Assembly (NCBI RefSeq): GCF_038502225.1
Contig: NW_027196909.1
Span: 1-64,000, forward strand
DNA length: 64,000 nucleotides
Direction of reading: 5' to 3'
Origin: Cherax quadricarinatus
Lineage: Eukaryota > Arthropoda > Malacostraca > Decapoda > Parastacidae
In this document: positions 22,584-33,019 of the stretch, one piece after another
Layout of the letters: every line of letters starts with the position of its first letter
How positions within the stretch are numbered: position 1 is the first letter of the stretch
The notes under the pieces: generated by a model
The model's database searches: none
What the model saw: the letters and a program-made list of their open reading frames with translations, nothing else
Told to the model about the DNA's origin: nothing
Translations under genes and position numbers: made by a program

Positions 22584-22673
<90 letters not shown>
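22541..22673 (+). repeat. RTE 3' tail followed by (TA)n
   Basis: TTTGGGTCACCCTGCCTCGG and GGGAGACGGCCGACTTGTTG is the 3' end of the RTE family seen inverted at 61925-61990. It is followed by about 88 bp of pure TA dinucleotide. Confidence 0.75.
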
Positions 22674-22676
<3 letters not shown>

Positions 22677-22679
22677 CGA

Positions 22680-25354
22680 CTATTGGCAGAAAGGTGGGCT
22701 AGTGCAAAGATGAGTAGTGGGGGGGATGAAGAGGGTTGGAATAGTTTTAAAAATGCAGTATTATAATGTGGGGCAGAAGTTTGTGGTTATAGGAGGGTGA
22801 GGGCAGGAGGAAAGAGGAGTGATTGGTGGAATGATGAAGTAAAGGGTGTGATAAAAGAGAAAAAGGTAGCTTATGAGAGGTTTTTACAAAGCAGAAGTGT
22901 TATAAGAAGAGCAGAGTATGTATATGGAGAGTAAAAGAAAGGTAAAGAGAGTGGTGAGAGAATGCAAAAGGAGAGCAGATGATAGAGTGGGAGAGGCACT
23001 GTCAAGAAATTTTAATGAAAATAAGAAAATATTTTGGAGTGAGTTAAACAAGTTAAGAAAGCCTAGGGAAAGTATGGATTTGTCAGTTAAAAACAGAGTA
23101 GGGGAGTTAGTAGATGGGGAGATGGAGGTATTAGGTAGATGGCGAGAATATTTTGAGGAACTTTTAAATGTTAAGGAAGAAAGAGAGGCAGTAATTTCAT
23201 GCACTGGTCAGGGAGGTATACCATCTTTTAGGAGTGAAGAAGAGCAGAATGTAAGTGTGGGGGAGGTACATGAGGCATTACGTAGAATTAAAGGGGGTAA
23301 AGCAGCTGGAACTGATGGGATCATGAGAGAAATGTTAAAAGCAGGGGGGGGGATATAGTGTTGGAGTGGTTGGTACTTTTGTTTAATAAATGTATGAAAG
23401 AGTGGAAGGTACCTAGGGATTGGTGGAGAGCATGTATAGTCCCTTTATATAAAGGGAAAGGGGACAAAAGAGACTGTAAAAATTTTTTTTTTTTTATTAT
23501 TATCACACCGGCCGATTCCCACCAAGGCAGGGTGGCCCGAAAAAGAAAAACTTTCACCATCATTCACTCCATCACTGTCTTGCCAGAAGGGTGCTTTACA
23601 CTACAGTTTTTAAACTGCAACATTAACACCCCTCCTTCAGAGTGCAGGCACTGTACTTCCCATCTCCAGGACTCAAGTCCGGCCTGCCGGTTTCCCTGAA
23701 TCCCTTCATAAATGTTACTTTGCTCACACTCCAACAGCACGTCAAGTATTAAAAACCATTTGTCTCCATTCACTCCTACAAATGGTTTTTAATACTTGAC
23801 GTGCTGTTGGAGTGTGAGCAAAGTAACATTTATGAAGGGATTCAGGGAAACCGGCAGGCCGGACTGTAAAAATTATAGAGGAATAAGTTTACCGAGTATA
23901 CCAGGAAAAGTGTACGGTAGGGTTATAATTGAAAGAATTAGAGGTAAGACAGAATGTAGGATTGCGGATGAGCAAGGAGGTTTCAGAGTGGGTAGGGGAT
24001 GTGTAGATCAAGTGTTTACATTGAAGCATATATGTGAACAGTATTTAGATAAAGGTAGGGAAGTTTTTATTGCATTTATGGATTTAGAAAAGGCATATGA
24101 TAGAGTGGAGAGAGGAGCAATGTGGCAGATGTTGCAAGTATATGGAATAGGTGGTAAGTTATTAAATGCTGTAAAGAGTTTTTATGAGGATAGTGAGGCT
24201 CAGGTTAGGGTGTGTAGAAGAGAGGGAGACTACTTCTCGGTAAAAGTAGGTTTTAGACAGGGATGTGTAATGTCACCATGGTTGTTTAATATATTTATAG
24301 ATGGGGTTGTAAAAGAAGTAAATGCTAGGGTGTTTGGGAGAGGGGTGGGATTAAATTTTGGGGAATCAAATTCAAAACGGGAATTGACACAGTTACTTTT
24401 TGCTGATGATACTGTGCTTATGGGAGATTCAAAAGAAAAATTGCAAAGGTTAGTGGATGAGTTTGGGAATGTGTGTAAAGGTAGAAAATTGAAAGTGAAC
24501 ATAGAAAAGAGTAAGGTGATGAGGGTGTCAAATGATTTAGATAAAGAAAAATTGGATATCAAATTGGGGAGGAGGAGTATGGAAGAAGTGAATGTTTTCA
24601 GATACTTGGGAGTTGACGTGTCGGCGGATGGATTTATGAAGGATGAGGTTAATCATAGAATTGATGAGGGAAAAAAGGTGAGTGGTGCGTTGAGGTTTAT
24701 GTGGAGTCAAAAAACGTTATCTATGGAGGCAAAGAAGGGAATGTATGAAAGTATAGTAGTACTAACACTCTTAAATGGGTGTGAAGCTTGGGTGGTAAAT
24801 GCAGCAACGAGGAGACGGTTGGAGGCAGTGGAGATGTCCTGTTTAAGGGCAATGTGTGGTGTAAATATTATGCAGAAAATTCGGAGTGTGGAAATTAGGA
24901 AAAGTTGTGGAGTTAATAAAAGTATTAGTCAGAGGGCAGAAGAGGGGTTGTTGAGGTGGTTTGGTCATTTAGAGAGAATGGATCAAAGTAGAATGACATG
25001 GAAAGCATATAAATCTATAGGGGAAGGAAGGCGGGGTAGGGGTCGTCCTCGAAAGGGTTGGAGAGAGGGGGTAAAGGAGGTTTTGTGGGCAAGGGGCTTG
25101 GACTTCTAGCAAGCGTGCGTGAGCATGTTAGATAGGAGTGAATGGAGACGAATGCTACTTGGGACCTGACGATCTGTTGGAGTGTGAGCAGGGTAATATT
25201 TAGTGAAGGGATTCAGGGAAACCGGTTATTTTCATGTAGTCGGACTTGAGTCCTGGAAGTGGGAAGTACAATGCCTGCACTTTGGGGGAGGGGTTTGGGA
25301 TATTGGCAGTTTGGAGGGATATGTTGTGTATCTTTATATGTGTATGCTTCTAAA
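22680..25354 (+). pseudogene. RTE-group LINE, 5'-truncated and interrupted
   Basis: Coding pieces are 22680-22960 (pre-RT region, ERFLQSRSVIRRAEYVYGE), 22918-23358, 23358-23470 and 23863-25109. The RT domain shows GTDGIMREMLKAG, the A motif AFMDLEKAYDRVE, GFRQGCVMSPWLFNIFIDGV, catalytic FADDTVLM and LGVDVSADGF. It is followed by the RTE-type C-terminal block RWFGHLERMDQSRMTWKAY and RRGRGRPRKGW. The endonuclease is missing (truncation next to the TA tract). Disabling changes are a stop near 22935, frameshifts at about 23355 and the nested insertion 23479-23862. The 3' UTR runs to about 25354. Confidence 0.85.
23479..23862 (-). mobile_element. nested RTE 3' fragment with inverted 5' end
   Basis: The insertion starts with poly-T (an antisense A tail) and is flanked by GACTGTAAAAATT on both sides (23471-23483 and 23865-23877), a 13-bp target duplication. 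On the minus strand 23479-23780 is the 3' UTR of the same RTE family. 23781-23862 is an inverted copy of 23683-23764 (AATGGTTTTTAATACTTGAC arm), giving an ~82-bp hairpin with an 18-base centre. This is the structure expected of twin priming. Confidence 0.75.
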
Positions 25355-25615
25355 CATGTATATATATTATTCATATATATAATAAACTGACAAAAAGCTT
25401 TGATAGAGCCTTACCTCCTGGTGGCTTCCTTCCTCTCCTGGAGGAGCAGTATCCTCACCTTCGCCCTCCAGGGTGGCTCCCTGTGAATAAATAGAGCTTT
25501 ATTAATGACTTATAATGGTATCAAATGATGGTATTATAACAAGCAAGTTTTTCACTTTGCATTTCCATTAGTAATAGCACCACCTATACCTCTGGTTTAT
25601 CGTCCATTACCATAG
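25355..25615. repeat. 261-bp block, copy A (duplicated at 31552-31812)
   Basis: No difference from 31552-31812 was found when read base by base (constant offset 6197). It contains one 66-nt exon, its short intron and the last 26 nt of the preceding exon. The left edge is the 3' end of the RTE LINE. Confidence 0.9.
25415..25480 (-). CDS. exon 2 duplicate (copy A) of host gene
   Basis: Same 66-nt exon as 31612-31677: acceptor TTTATTCACAG, donor GTAAGGC, phase 0, encoding GATLEGEGEDTAPPGEEGSH and QE. The neighbouring exon 1 remnant (25590-25615) is truncated after the last 26 nt, so this copy cannot start a protein by itself. Because the exon is a multiple of three, including both copies would lengthen the acidic segment without shifting the frame. 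Confidence 0.5.
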
Positions 25616-26320
25616 CACCAACGATTAGAGGCACATAATCTCCTGAGACCCTGGACCTATTTTGTGTGTCTGTAATCTTTTGAGTGCCGCCCACAAGATA
25701 GATATGGGGTGCATAATAAATATATTAAATAAAAAAAAAAAAACACTGGCGGCGGTTGATGGCATACTGAATCTGAGACTGCGTTAGTTAATGGTAGTTT
25801 AACGCTTCTCAAATACTCGAGGATCATTAAGGTTGCACGGTATCCTTTTCATAACCAGACAAGAATACATTAATCCCAAAAATAAGAATTAAAGCAACTG
25901 CTCAGTATATATATGCTGAGAGAAATTCTTCCTGCCTTGTTGGGCTTAACAGCCCTTGACCTATAAGGAAGTCATTAAGTTAGAGGTGCCCTTTTTAATA
26001 AACGACACAAGGTCACCTAGTAGTAATGGAAGGGACAAGGAAGAAGAAACCTACAACTACCTAAATGTTGAGAACATGAATGTGGAAATATAGTGTAGAA
26101 GGGTGGAATGTTAGTTTCAGTGTAAGGTGAACAGTATAAACTATTATTGTAGGCTTATCTTGTCAAAATAAGTCACACACAAAAATGCAATGCATAGGAG
26201 AGGTGCTTAAATAGAAGAGGAGGCAGAATTCAAGAAAAAAATGAATGAAGTATGGTGGCAGGAAGGGATTACAAGCAATGAGGTAACATATAAATGAATA
26301 TGTACAGGTATGAGTACATA
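25616..26320. other. no supported gene
   Basis: Unique AT-rich sequence, including an A-run at about 25732-25744. No exon or repeat identified. Confidence 0.5.
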
Positions 26321-26322
26321 AA

Positions 26323-26810
26323 CTACATCACCCTAATCAAATTTGCCTCTTTGAGAAAATGAATCTGGGAGTTGACAACAGATGGATAATCATCGTGAAG
26401 AAGGGAATCAATTGTGAATGGGAGGTGTTCCTTTTTGCAGACATAAAAGAGGATAACGAGAAAAAGTTTACAGAGAACAGGATGTGAGGTATGGTGAGGA
26501 AACTGCTTCAGTAACACTGAAGGGAAAATTGACATTTGAGGCACAGCTTCAGGTGAGTGAGATAAGTGCAACTGAGTCTCAAACATTCTAGGACAAATTG
26601 TTAATCATTCATTCCACACTTTGCAGAGGCAGTCAGTCACAGGAATAAGGTGGAAAAGAGAGGGATTTGTTATTCTCCCGAGCCTTTTGGGGATCAGTAT
26701 GACATGCGTTTGGAAATGTACACGACGTCCAAGTTTTGTTGTACAATGAAAGCAACTTAATCAGGTTTGGCTGACTAAGATACTGAAGCATAACATAGGT
26801 GACCCCAAAA
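26323..26810 (-). pseudogene. I/R1-like LINE RT fragment, degenerate
   Basis: Minus-strand translation across frameshifts gives LIKLLSLYNKTWTSCTFPNA, DPQKAR, then FETQLHLSHSPEAVPQ. This is the thumb-proximal RT region of I/R1-like LINEs (usual form: LY..IW.SG.FP..W, then E..LHLSHSQAGFR). It probably belongs to the same dead copy as 28033-28640, separated by the Tigger element and a tRNA-like SINE. Confidence 0.55.
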
Positions 26811-26862
26811 GGACAGGGACTTTTACCTTTACAAGATTTTAAGGCAAGGCATAGTTCAAGTA

Positions 26863-27847
26863 CAGTGGGCCCTGACGTACGATATCCCCAACCTACGTTA
26901 AAACCGACCTACAATGCTTTTCAGCATAAAAATTTGACCCCAATGTTGAAAAACTCGACCTACAGCATTCGTCCAGTACACATCCACAGCCTCAGCTGGC
27001 CTGCCTGCAGTTAGTGTGCCAATGTTTACAAGCCAGAGCGGTCACTCCCAAGCATACATTCGGAATATTTTGTATTATTCCAGTGTTTTTAGTGCTTCTA
27101 ACTGCTAAATAAGCCACCAAGAGCCCAAAGAAAGGTTCTAGTGCCAACCCTGTGGTAAAAAGGGTGAGAAATATTATCGAAATACTATTGTACCATGGTC
27201 AGCTGCTGCTGCTGCTGCTGTAGCACCATCAGCTGCTGCTGCTGCTGTAGCACAGTTGTTGGTGTGGCTTATCAAGAATACCAAGAAACAATTAACCCCA
27301 GAGGGTTAGCCACCCAGGATAACCCAAAAAAGTCAGTGTGTTATCGAGAACTGTCTAACTTATTTCCATTGGGGTCCTTAATCTTGTCTCTTAGGATGTG
27401 ACCCACACCAGTCAACTAACACCCAGGTGAACAAGAAAAAATGCCTGGAACTAGTGCTCATATTGGTGAATTTAAGGCCAGCAAAGGTTGGTTTGAGAGA
27501 TTTAAGAATTATAGTGGCATACACAGTGTGATAAGGCCTGTTCTGGAAGAAAATGCCAAACAGGACCTACAGTACTAAGGAGGAAAAGGCACTCCCAGGA
27601 CACAGTGTCTCATCAGTCATTGCTGCATCTTCAATAAAGGTAAGTGTCATTAATTCTTCATTTAGTAGAGCAGAGTAGAAAAATGTATATTTCACGTGGT
27701 AAATTTTTTTTCATAATTTTGGGTGTCTTGCACGGATTAATTTTATTTCCATTATTTCTTATGGGGAAAATTAATTCAACCTACGATCATTTCATCTTAC
27801 GATGGGCTCTCAGGAACGGATTAATATCGTAGGTCGGAGGACCACTG
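26863..27847 (+). mobile_element. Tigger-like transposon with CTG tract
   Basis: Ends CAGTGGGCCCTGACGTACGA and TCGTAGGTCGGAGGACCACTG, flanked by TA (26861-26862, 27848-27849). The interior holds a decayed transposase start (GAGCCCAAAGAAAGGTTCTA at about 27120), a CTG tract (27200-27250), the satellite-related block (about 27290-27430) and a Tc5-type HTH remnant (GGTTTGAGAGATTTAAG). The layout is the same as the element at 20470-21830, in opposite orientation. Confidence 0.8.
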
Positions 27848-27885
27848 TACTATGAAAACACAGTTGTAGGATAAATCAGGAATGT

Positions 27886-27975
27886 GTGGGGTTTGAACCC
27901 ATGGTGAGTGAATCCTATAACTCAAAGACCAGTGCTTTAACCACTCAGCCAGATGGATTCAAACCCCACCCGTTC
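27886..27975 (-). repeat. tRNA-derived SINE fragment or tRNA pseudogene
   Basis: The minus strand shows an A-box-like TGGCTGAGTGG followed about 50 bases later by a B-box-like GGTTCAAACCC, with complementary ends GTGGGGTTTGAA. The intervening sequence does not fold into a convincing anticodon arm, so a functional tRNA is unlikely. Confidence 0.5.
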
Positions 27976-28032
27976 CTTGATTTGTGTGCAATCGTGATAT
28001 TATGATTTCGTGAGTCAAAGTTGTAGAAGTTG

Positions 28033-28640
28033 TTATGACCTTCTGTGACGAAGTCTATAAGAGTACACTCGACCATAACTTTGTGATGTAAAAAAAGCTG
28101 GATGGTAGTTGGCCGAGCTACTGTTTAATCCAAACCTCTTGGTGATGGTGCTGGCTATGTTCATGGGAATATCAACAACTGTGTCATTAATGGTTAAGGA
28201 AGTGATGGGGTATTTAACATTTTGTCTGGTGATGCAGTGAATAGTGGTCCAGACCTGGCTGATGGGTGTGCCATTGGTAAGGGTGGAAGCATTAATTAGT
28301 TGCCCCAGCTTAGGCTGGGGCAACTAATTAATGAGAGTGAAACCCATCAACATCAAGTGACTCAGAGTGAGGATAATACATTAAAAAAACATCCAGGTAC
28401 GCCTCATTGAATTTAAATCAACAAGTGACAGAACTGAGATTTGAATACAACGGCACTCCATATGAAAGTAAAGTATTGTGAACATAAACGAGGATTCCGT
28501 GCCCCTTGACTGGTATACAAATGGTAGTTTCGATGAGCAGCACAGTCTACAACCATTCTGGTAAAAAGTGTCTCCTATAGGCAAATAATGGAGTGTTAAT
28601 AAAGTCTTATTAGCAATGAAAGTTGTAATCATTTGTTCCT
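28033..28640 (-). pseudogene. I/R1-like LINE endonuclease-RT linker, degenerate
   Basis: 28033-28323 encodes INASTLTNGTPISQVWTTIH and SLTINDTVVDIPMNIASTIT, the segment that precedes RT in I/R1-like LINEs (usual form: SQVW..I....G, then INg..I..P.diA..L...F). Upstream, 28381-28632 carries a decayed endonuclease stretch (RGTESSFMFTILYFHMECRC). Multiple frameshifts. Confidence 0.5.
28290..28333. repeat. perfect 20-bp hairpin
   Basis: Arms 28290-28309 (CATTAATTAGTTGCCCCAGC) and 28314-28333 are perfectly complementary around TTAG. It lies where the LINE coding fragment ends, so it may mark a rearrangement. Confidence 0.75.
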
Positions 28641-29082
28641 AAGACCACGACAATTCCACTGTAAGATACTGAATGTGTTAGTTTAAGATCTGATTCCTTT
28701 TAAGGCCATTTGCTCTAGATCTCTTGTTCCCTCATAGAGAGAGACTGTGGGATAAATCATGTCCCTGGCGAGTGATTTCAACACTAGAACACAAGTCTTG
28801 TGAACTCGATCTCGACAAAGAGTTCAACTACGTATATGGGACCTGTAGACATTGGATGAGCGAAGACTTGGGGAGAGGGCAAAGAGGGAGTGACTCGCAT
28901 TTGGGTAAACGGTGTACATCGCTTCTCTTCTTTGGAGTGTGTGTGGAATACTCAGCAGCATGAAGGGGAAGAGAAGGCTTAAGCAGTGGTTTTAGAAGAG
29001 TTGGGCTTAGAAGATTTAGGTGATGTAGGGGTACGTGCAGCTGAGGCATAAGATTCATTGGGCGCAGGAGTCTTGTGAGATA
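28641..29082. other. no supported gene
   Basis: Short frames on both strands without recognisable domains. Confidence 0.4.
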
Positions 29083-29262
29083 TGACTGAGTAAACGACGG
29101 TGTAGGATGGAGTATGACTGGGTAAACGATGGTGTAGAATGGAGTATGACTGGGTAAACAATGGTGTATAATGGAGTATAATGGTAAACGATGGTGTAGG
29201 ATGGAGTATAATGGTAAACAATGGTGTAGGATGGAGTATGACTTGGTAAACTATGGTGTGAT
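29083..29262. repeat. ~32-bp minisatellite
   Basis: Copies of GGATGGAGTATGACTGGGTA plus AACGATGGTGTA in ~32-bp and shorter versions. The His/Tyr/Pro-rich minus frames are by-products. Confidence 0.7.
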
Positions 29263-29697
29263 AAAAGTGTGAAAAATCCCTTCCCATGAGATGGAGAATG
29301 GCTTGGAAAAAAATCCATTATGCGATCCTCATATGAAATACATTCTATGGTCCACACAAGCACATTCTATGGTCTATGTAAACATTCTATGGTCTCACAT
29401 GAAACATTCTACGGTCCACACATGAAATATTTTAAGCTATGATTGTATTTCTGCAATATAAATCAATTTCATTTTCTAATCTTAACAGTCTAATGTAAAA
29501 ATAACAGTTAACTGAAGTTTCGATTCATTTAGAAATGTGTTTCTAACTTATTTTGGGATGCTGAAGTCAAATCTGAACTTAAGTTTTGCTCCAGCCGTAC
29601 AGTTTTTACAAAAGCGAACCTCACGGTGAATGATTTCACAATGACATAGCCATCATGGAGAAGAGATTTTAGGGAAACCTGGTCACTTTGATGGTAG

Positions 29698-29783
29698 ACT
29701 ACTGCTGAACACTAGTGTGTGAGAGCTCTATCACATGTTAACTACTGCTGAACACTAGTGTGTGAGAGCTCTATCACATGTTA
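29698..29783. repeat. 43-bp tandem duplication
   Basis: CTACTGCTGAACACTAGTGT followed by GTGAGAGCTCTATCACATGTTAA occurs twice head to tail. Confidence 0.75.
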
Positions 29784-29837
29784 ATAAGCCTGAAAACACT
29801 GATAGAAATATGTCTGCATGACTGTACTTATTTTTTT

Positions 29838-31551
29838 GTTAGTTCAAATTCAAATTCAAAGTTTACAGAATTTGGTTATTGTGTGGTTTACATGTAGCAA
29901 AATACTAATTACAGAGTGTACCACTAGAACACCTAGCATGGCTAGGCATTACAGAGTGTACCACTAGAACACCTAGCATGGCTAGGCATTACAGAGTGTA
30001 CCACTAGAACACCTAGCATGGCTAGGCATTACAGAGACTTAGATTAATTCTTAACTTTAGGCAAAGAGTGTACTTACAAATTATGATTACAGAGGTAAGA
30101 ACACCTAGCATGGCTATTATGGCTAAGTGTACCACTAAATACTAGTTTAGCATGGCTAGGCATTTCGGGCAGACTTAGATTAATTCTTAACTTTAAAATA
30201 TTACAAATTATGAGGTAAGTTGGTATTATGGCTAAGTGACTAAATACTAGTTTGTGAGTTTAGCAATGTGAATGCTTTTGTTTTGGCACAATACAGTTTC
30301 AGTATTGGAGTATCACAGGCCAACTTATGACTAGTTAGGATTCATTATTTTAAGATTGAGATTGATATTTCTGTTTATGGTCAAATGGGTAAGTGAGTGT
30401 AAGTGTGAACCACCAGGTGGTATTCGTGAAGTTAGTTGACGGGGTGTATCAGGGAGATAAGATGTTTTCTAATGGTAGTTTTGAAGGTGATGAATGTGTC
30501 TGCAGTTCTAGAGTTTTCAGGTAGGGTCTTCCAGATTTTAGGGCCTTTGACATACATTGAATTTTTGTAAAGGTTTAGTCGGACACGGGGAATGTCATAG
30601 AGATGTTTGTGTCTGGTGTTATGCCTGTGGATCCTGTCACAACTATCAAGAAAGCAATTTAGGTCAAGGTTAATATTGGAATTTAAGGTCCTGTAGATGT
30701 AGATTGCACAGTAGTAAGTGTGGATGTACTGAACAAGGAGTAAGTTTAGATCTATGAAGAGTGGGGGGGTGTGTTGCCAGGGATGGAATTTAGTGATTAT
30801 TCTTACTGCGGCTTTTTGTTTGGTTATTATTGGTTTTAGGTGTGTTGCTGCAGTTGATCCCCAAGCACAAATAGCATAGGTGAGGTATGGATAAATAAGT
30901 GAGTGGTATAGTGTGAGAAGGGCATTTTGCGGCATGTAGTATCGTATCTTGGAGAGGATAAGAACCGTTTTGGATACTTTTTTGGTTATGTGTTGGATAT
31001 GGGTGCTGAAATTCAGGTTGTTGTCGAGGTATAGGCCTAGGAATTTGCCCTCATTATGTCTGGAAATTAGAGTATTGTCAATCTTAATGTTAATTTGCGC
31101 AGCTCCTGCTCTGCTACCAAACATAATATAGTAGGTTTTGTCAGTGTTAAGCGTAAGTTTATTGGCTGTCATCCAAGTCGATATTTTGATCAGCTCCTCG
31201 TTAACAATGGTGTTGAGGGTGGCAAGATTAGGGTGAGAGATGACATAAGTCGTGTCGTCAACAAAGAGAATGGGGTTCAGGTGTTGGGATACGACTGGAA
31301 GATCATTGATGCACATGAGGAAGAGCAGGGGACCAAGGACACTTCCCTGCGGAACTCCAGTATCAAGTGGCCATGTTGTTGATGCTGTGTCTTTAATGGT
31401 GACATACTGATACCTATTAGTAAGATTTGAAATATGCAAGCACATGGCCTCTTATACCATAATGGTCAAGTTTGTGGAGTAGGATGCCATGGTCTACTGT
31501 GTCAAAAGCTTTTCTTAGGTCAATAAAAATTCCTAGTGGATATTCCTTATT
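29838..31551 (-). pseudogene. Jockey-group LINE, 5'-truncated, long open RT frame
   Basis: The minus-strand 337-residue frame 30432-31445 covers the RT C and D motifs and the C-terminal domain: [28 protein letters not shown] (Val replaces Ala of FADD), WMTANKLTLNTDKTYYIMFG, EGKFLGLYLDNNLNF, LIYPYLTYAICAWGS and VKGPKIWKTLPENSRT. 31445-31550 adds the RT A region (EYPLGIFIDLRKAF) in another frame, so a frameshift separates them. The 3' UTR reaches (TTTGAA)n near 29846. Three 40-bp tandem copies (29908-30027) lie in the UTR. Endonuclease and ORF1 are absent. A distant relative of the intact LINE at 33.5-39.4 kb. Confidence 0.85.
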
Positions 31552-31812
31552 CATGTATATATATTATTCATATATATAATAAACTGACAAAAAGCTTTGA
31601 TAGAGCCTTACCTCCTGGTGGCTTCCTTCCTCTCCTGGAGGAGCAGTATCCTCACCTTCGCCCTCCAGGGTGGCTCCCTGTGAATAAATAGAGCTTTATT
31701 AATGACTTATAATGGTATCAAATGATGGTATTATAACAAGCAAGTTTTTCACTTTGCATTTCCATTAGTAATAGCACCACCTATACCTCTGGTTTATCGT
31801 CCATTACCATAG
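31552..31812. repeat. 261-bp block, copy B (duplicated from/to 25355-25615)
   Basis: Identical to copy A over its whole length as far as I can read. Here the exon 1 segment continues intact beyond 31812, so this is likely the ancestral location. Confidence 0.9.
31612..31677 (-). CDS. exon 2 (copy B) of host gene
   Basis: 66 nt, acceptor TTTATTCACAG, donor GTAAGGC; only phase 0 links openly to exon 3. Encodes the acidic stretch GATLEGEGEDTAPPGEEGSH plus QE. It is separated from exon 1 by a 109-bp intron with GTATAG...CACAG ends. Confidence 0.6.
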
Positions 31813-31852
31813 TTTCTTCAAGTCGTCGTCTTTTTTGTGGGATCTGGACCAT
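31787..31852 (-). CDS. candidate first coding exon of host gene
   Basis: From ATG (31850-31852, context AACGATGG, a good Kozak match) to the donor at 31786 (GTATAGG), it encodes MVQIPQKRRRLEETMVMDDK plus PE in phase 0. The basic run KRRR is a possible nuclear-localisation signal, followed by acidic residues that continue into exon 2. An acceptor-like AG before 31891 would give a 105-nt exon that is also open, so translation could begin further upstream in an exon outside the window. The gene would run leftward on the minus strand. Product not recognised. Confidence 0.55.
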
Positions 31853-31999
31853 CGTTAAACACAGTGTAGACTCACTCGCACTTATGCTTACCTACAAATG
31901 TATGAAAATATTTTTATTAAAAGAACTTCATAGTAAATTTATAAATATCTAATTATGTAGAGTAGACAGTCGTTTAACAGGGTTTTGTTTGGCACATTT

Positions 32000-32700
32000 T
32001 GGTTATAGCACTACTGAAGAATTGCAGCATATTTTTTATAACACTTTGTAAAATTAACTTAACAGGGTTCAGTTTGTGGGAGGGGAAAAATTTGGAGCTT
32101 GGTTGCCCATGGCTAACCAGCACCATTCTGAAATCCATTGATAAGAAACACCAATATGAAAAGCAATATAGCCAGGGCTTAATACACAAAGATATTCTTA
32201 AACACTATTCATCAGTTCTCACCGAAGTAATAAAGAAAGCCAAACAACTATACTACTCCAGTAGATTCACTGACACAAGAGGAGATTTAAAAAAAGACCT
32301 GGAAAACACTCAGATTCTAGGGACCCACAAACTGAGAAAGAACAAGAATATTGTCCTAATTAAACCTAATGAAACACCACTACATCCCACTGACACAGCT
32401 AACAAGATAAACGGCTTCTTCTCAAACATAGGATCTAATCCCACCAATAAAATCCCACGTACCAATGCCCATGCCGGGGACTACCTAGATGGGAATTTCC
32501 CAAATTCCTTCTATCTTGTACCAACTGAGCCCACGGAAGTCACCGAGATTATAAAGTCACTTAAAAATAACTCAGGGAATCTGTCTCATGTCCCACCATT
32601 ATTGTACAAGCGAGCGGCCCATGTCCTTTCGCATGCTATTTCATTACTTTTTAACAAGTCACTAGAAACTAGCACCTTCTGGGCACATAGCTCCTCTTAG
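32000..32700 (+). pseudogene. Jockey-group LINE, linker/early RT fragment
   Basis: The open 233-residue frame aligns with residues ~335-530 of the intact ORF2 at 36123-39077 (PWLTSTILKSIDKKHQYEKQ, LIKPNETPLHPTDTANKING, FNKSLETSTF). Both ends are truncated and a one-frame break near 32290 (KKDLENTQILGTH versus KKTWKTLSEILGT) is visible. No catalytic RT motif is included. Confidence 0.8.
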
Positions 32701-32903
32701 TTAGAAAAAAAAGGACCAACTCCCATTCCTGGGATCAAGATCCCATCACTTTAAATGACAATTTATATTGTAGATGAATGGTTCAGAGAACCGACATGTT
32801 GATAAATTAGACACATGTGCAGCTCTTGGGTCTCTTGACCCCTCAAGGTTCCTTGATGTTGGTCAGGGGCTCTTGATTTAGGGAATTGGAACTGTGCTCC
32901 AGT

Positions 32904-32936
<33 letters not shown>

Positions 32937-33019
32937 TATAATAATAATAATAATAATCTGAGCCCGGCCCCTCAAGGAAGGTTCCTTGATGTTGGTGAGG
33001 GGCTCTTGATTTAGGGGAT

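Noticed and set aside
22489..22766. Frames containing (YI)n
   Set aside because: Translation of the TA dinucleotide repeat.
27886..27975. Functional tRNA gene
   Set aside because: A- and B-box-like motifs are present, but the anticodon arm does not fold well and a tRNA-derived SINE is more likely.
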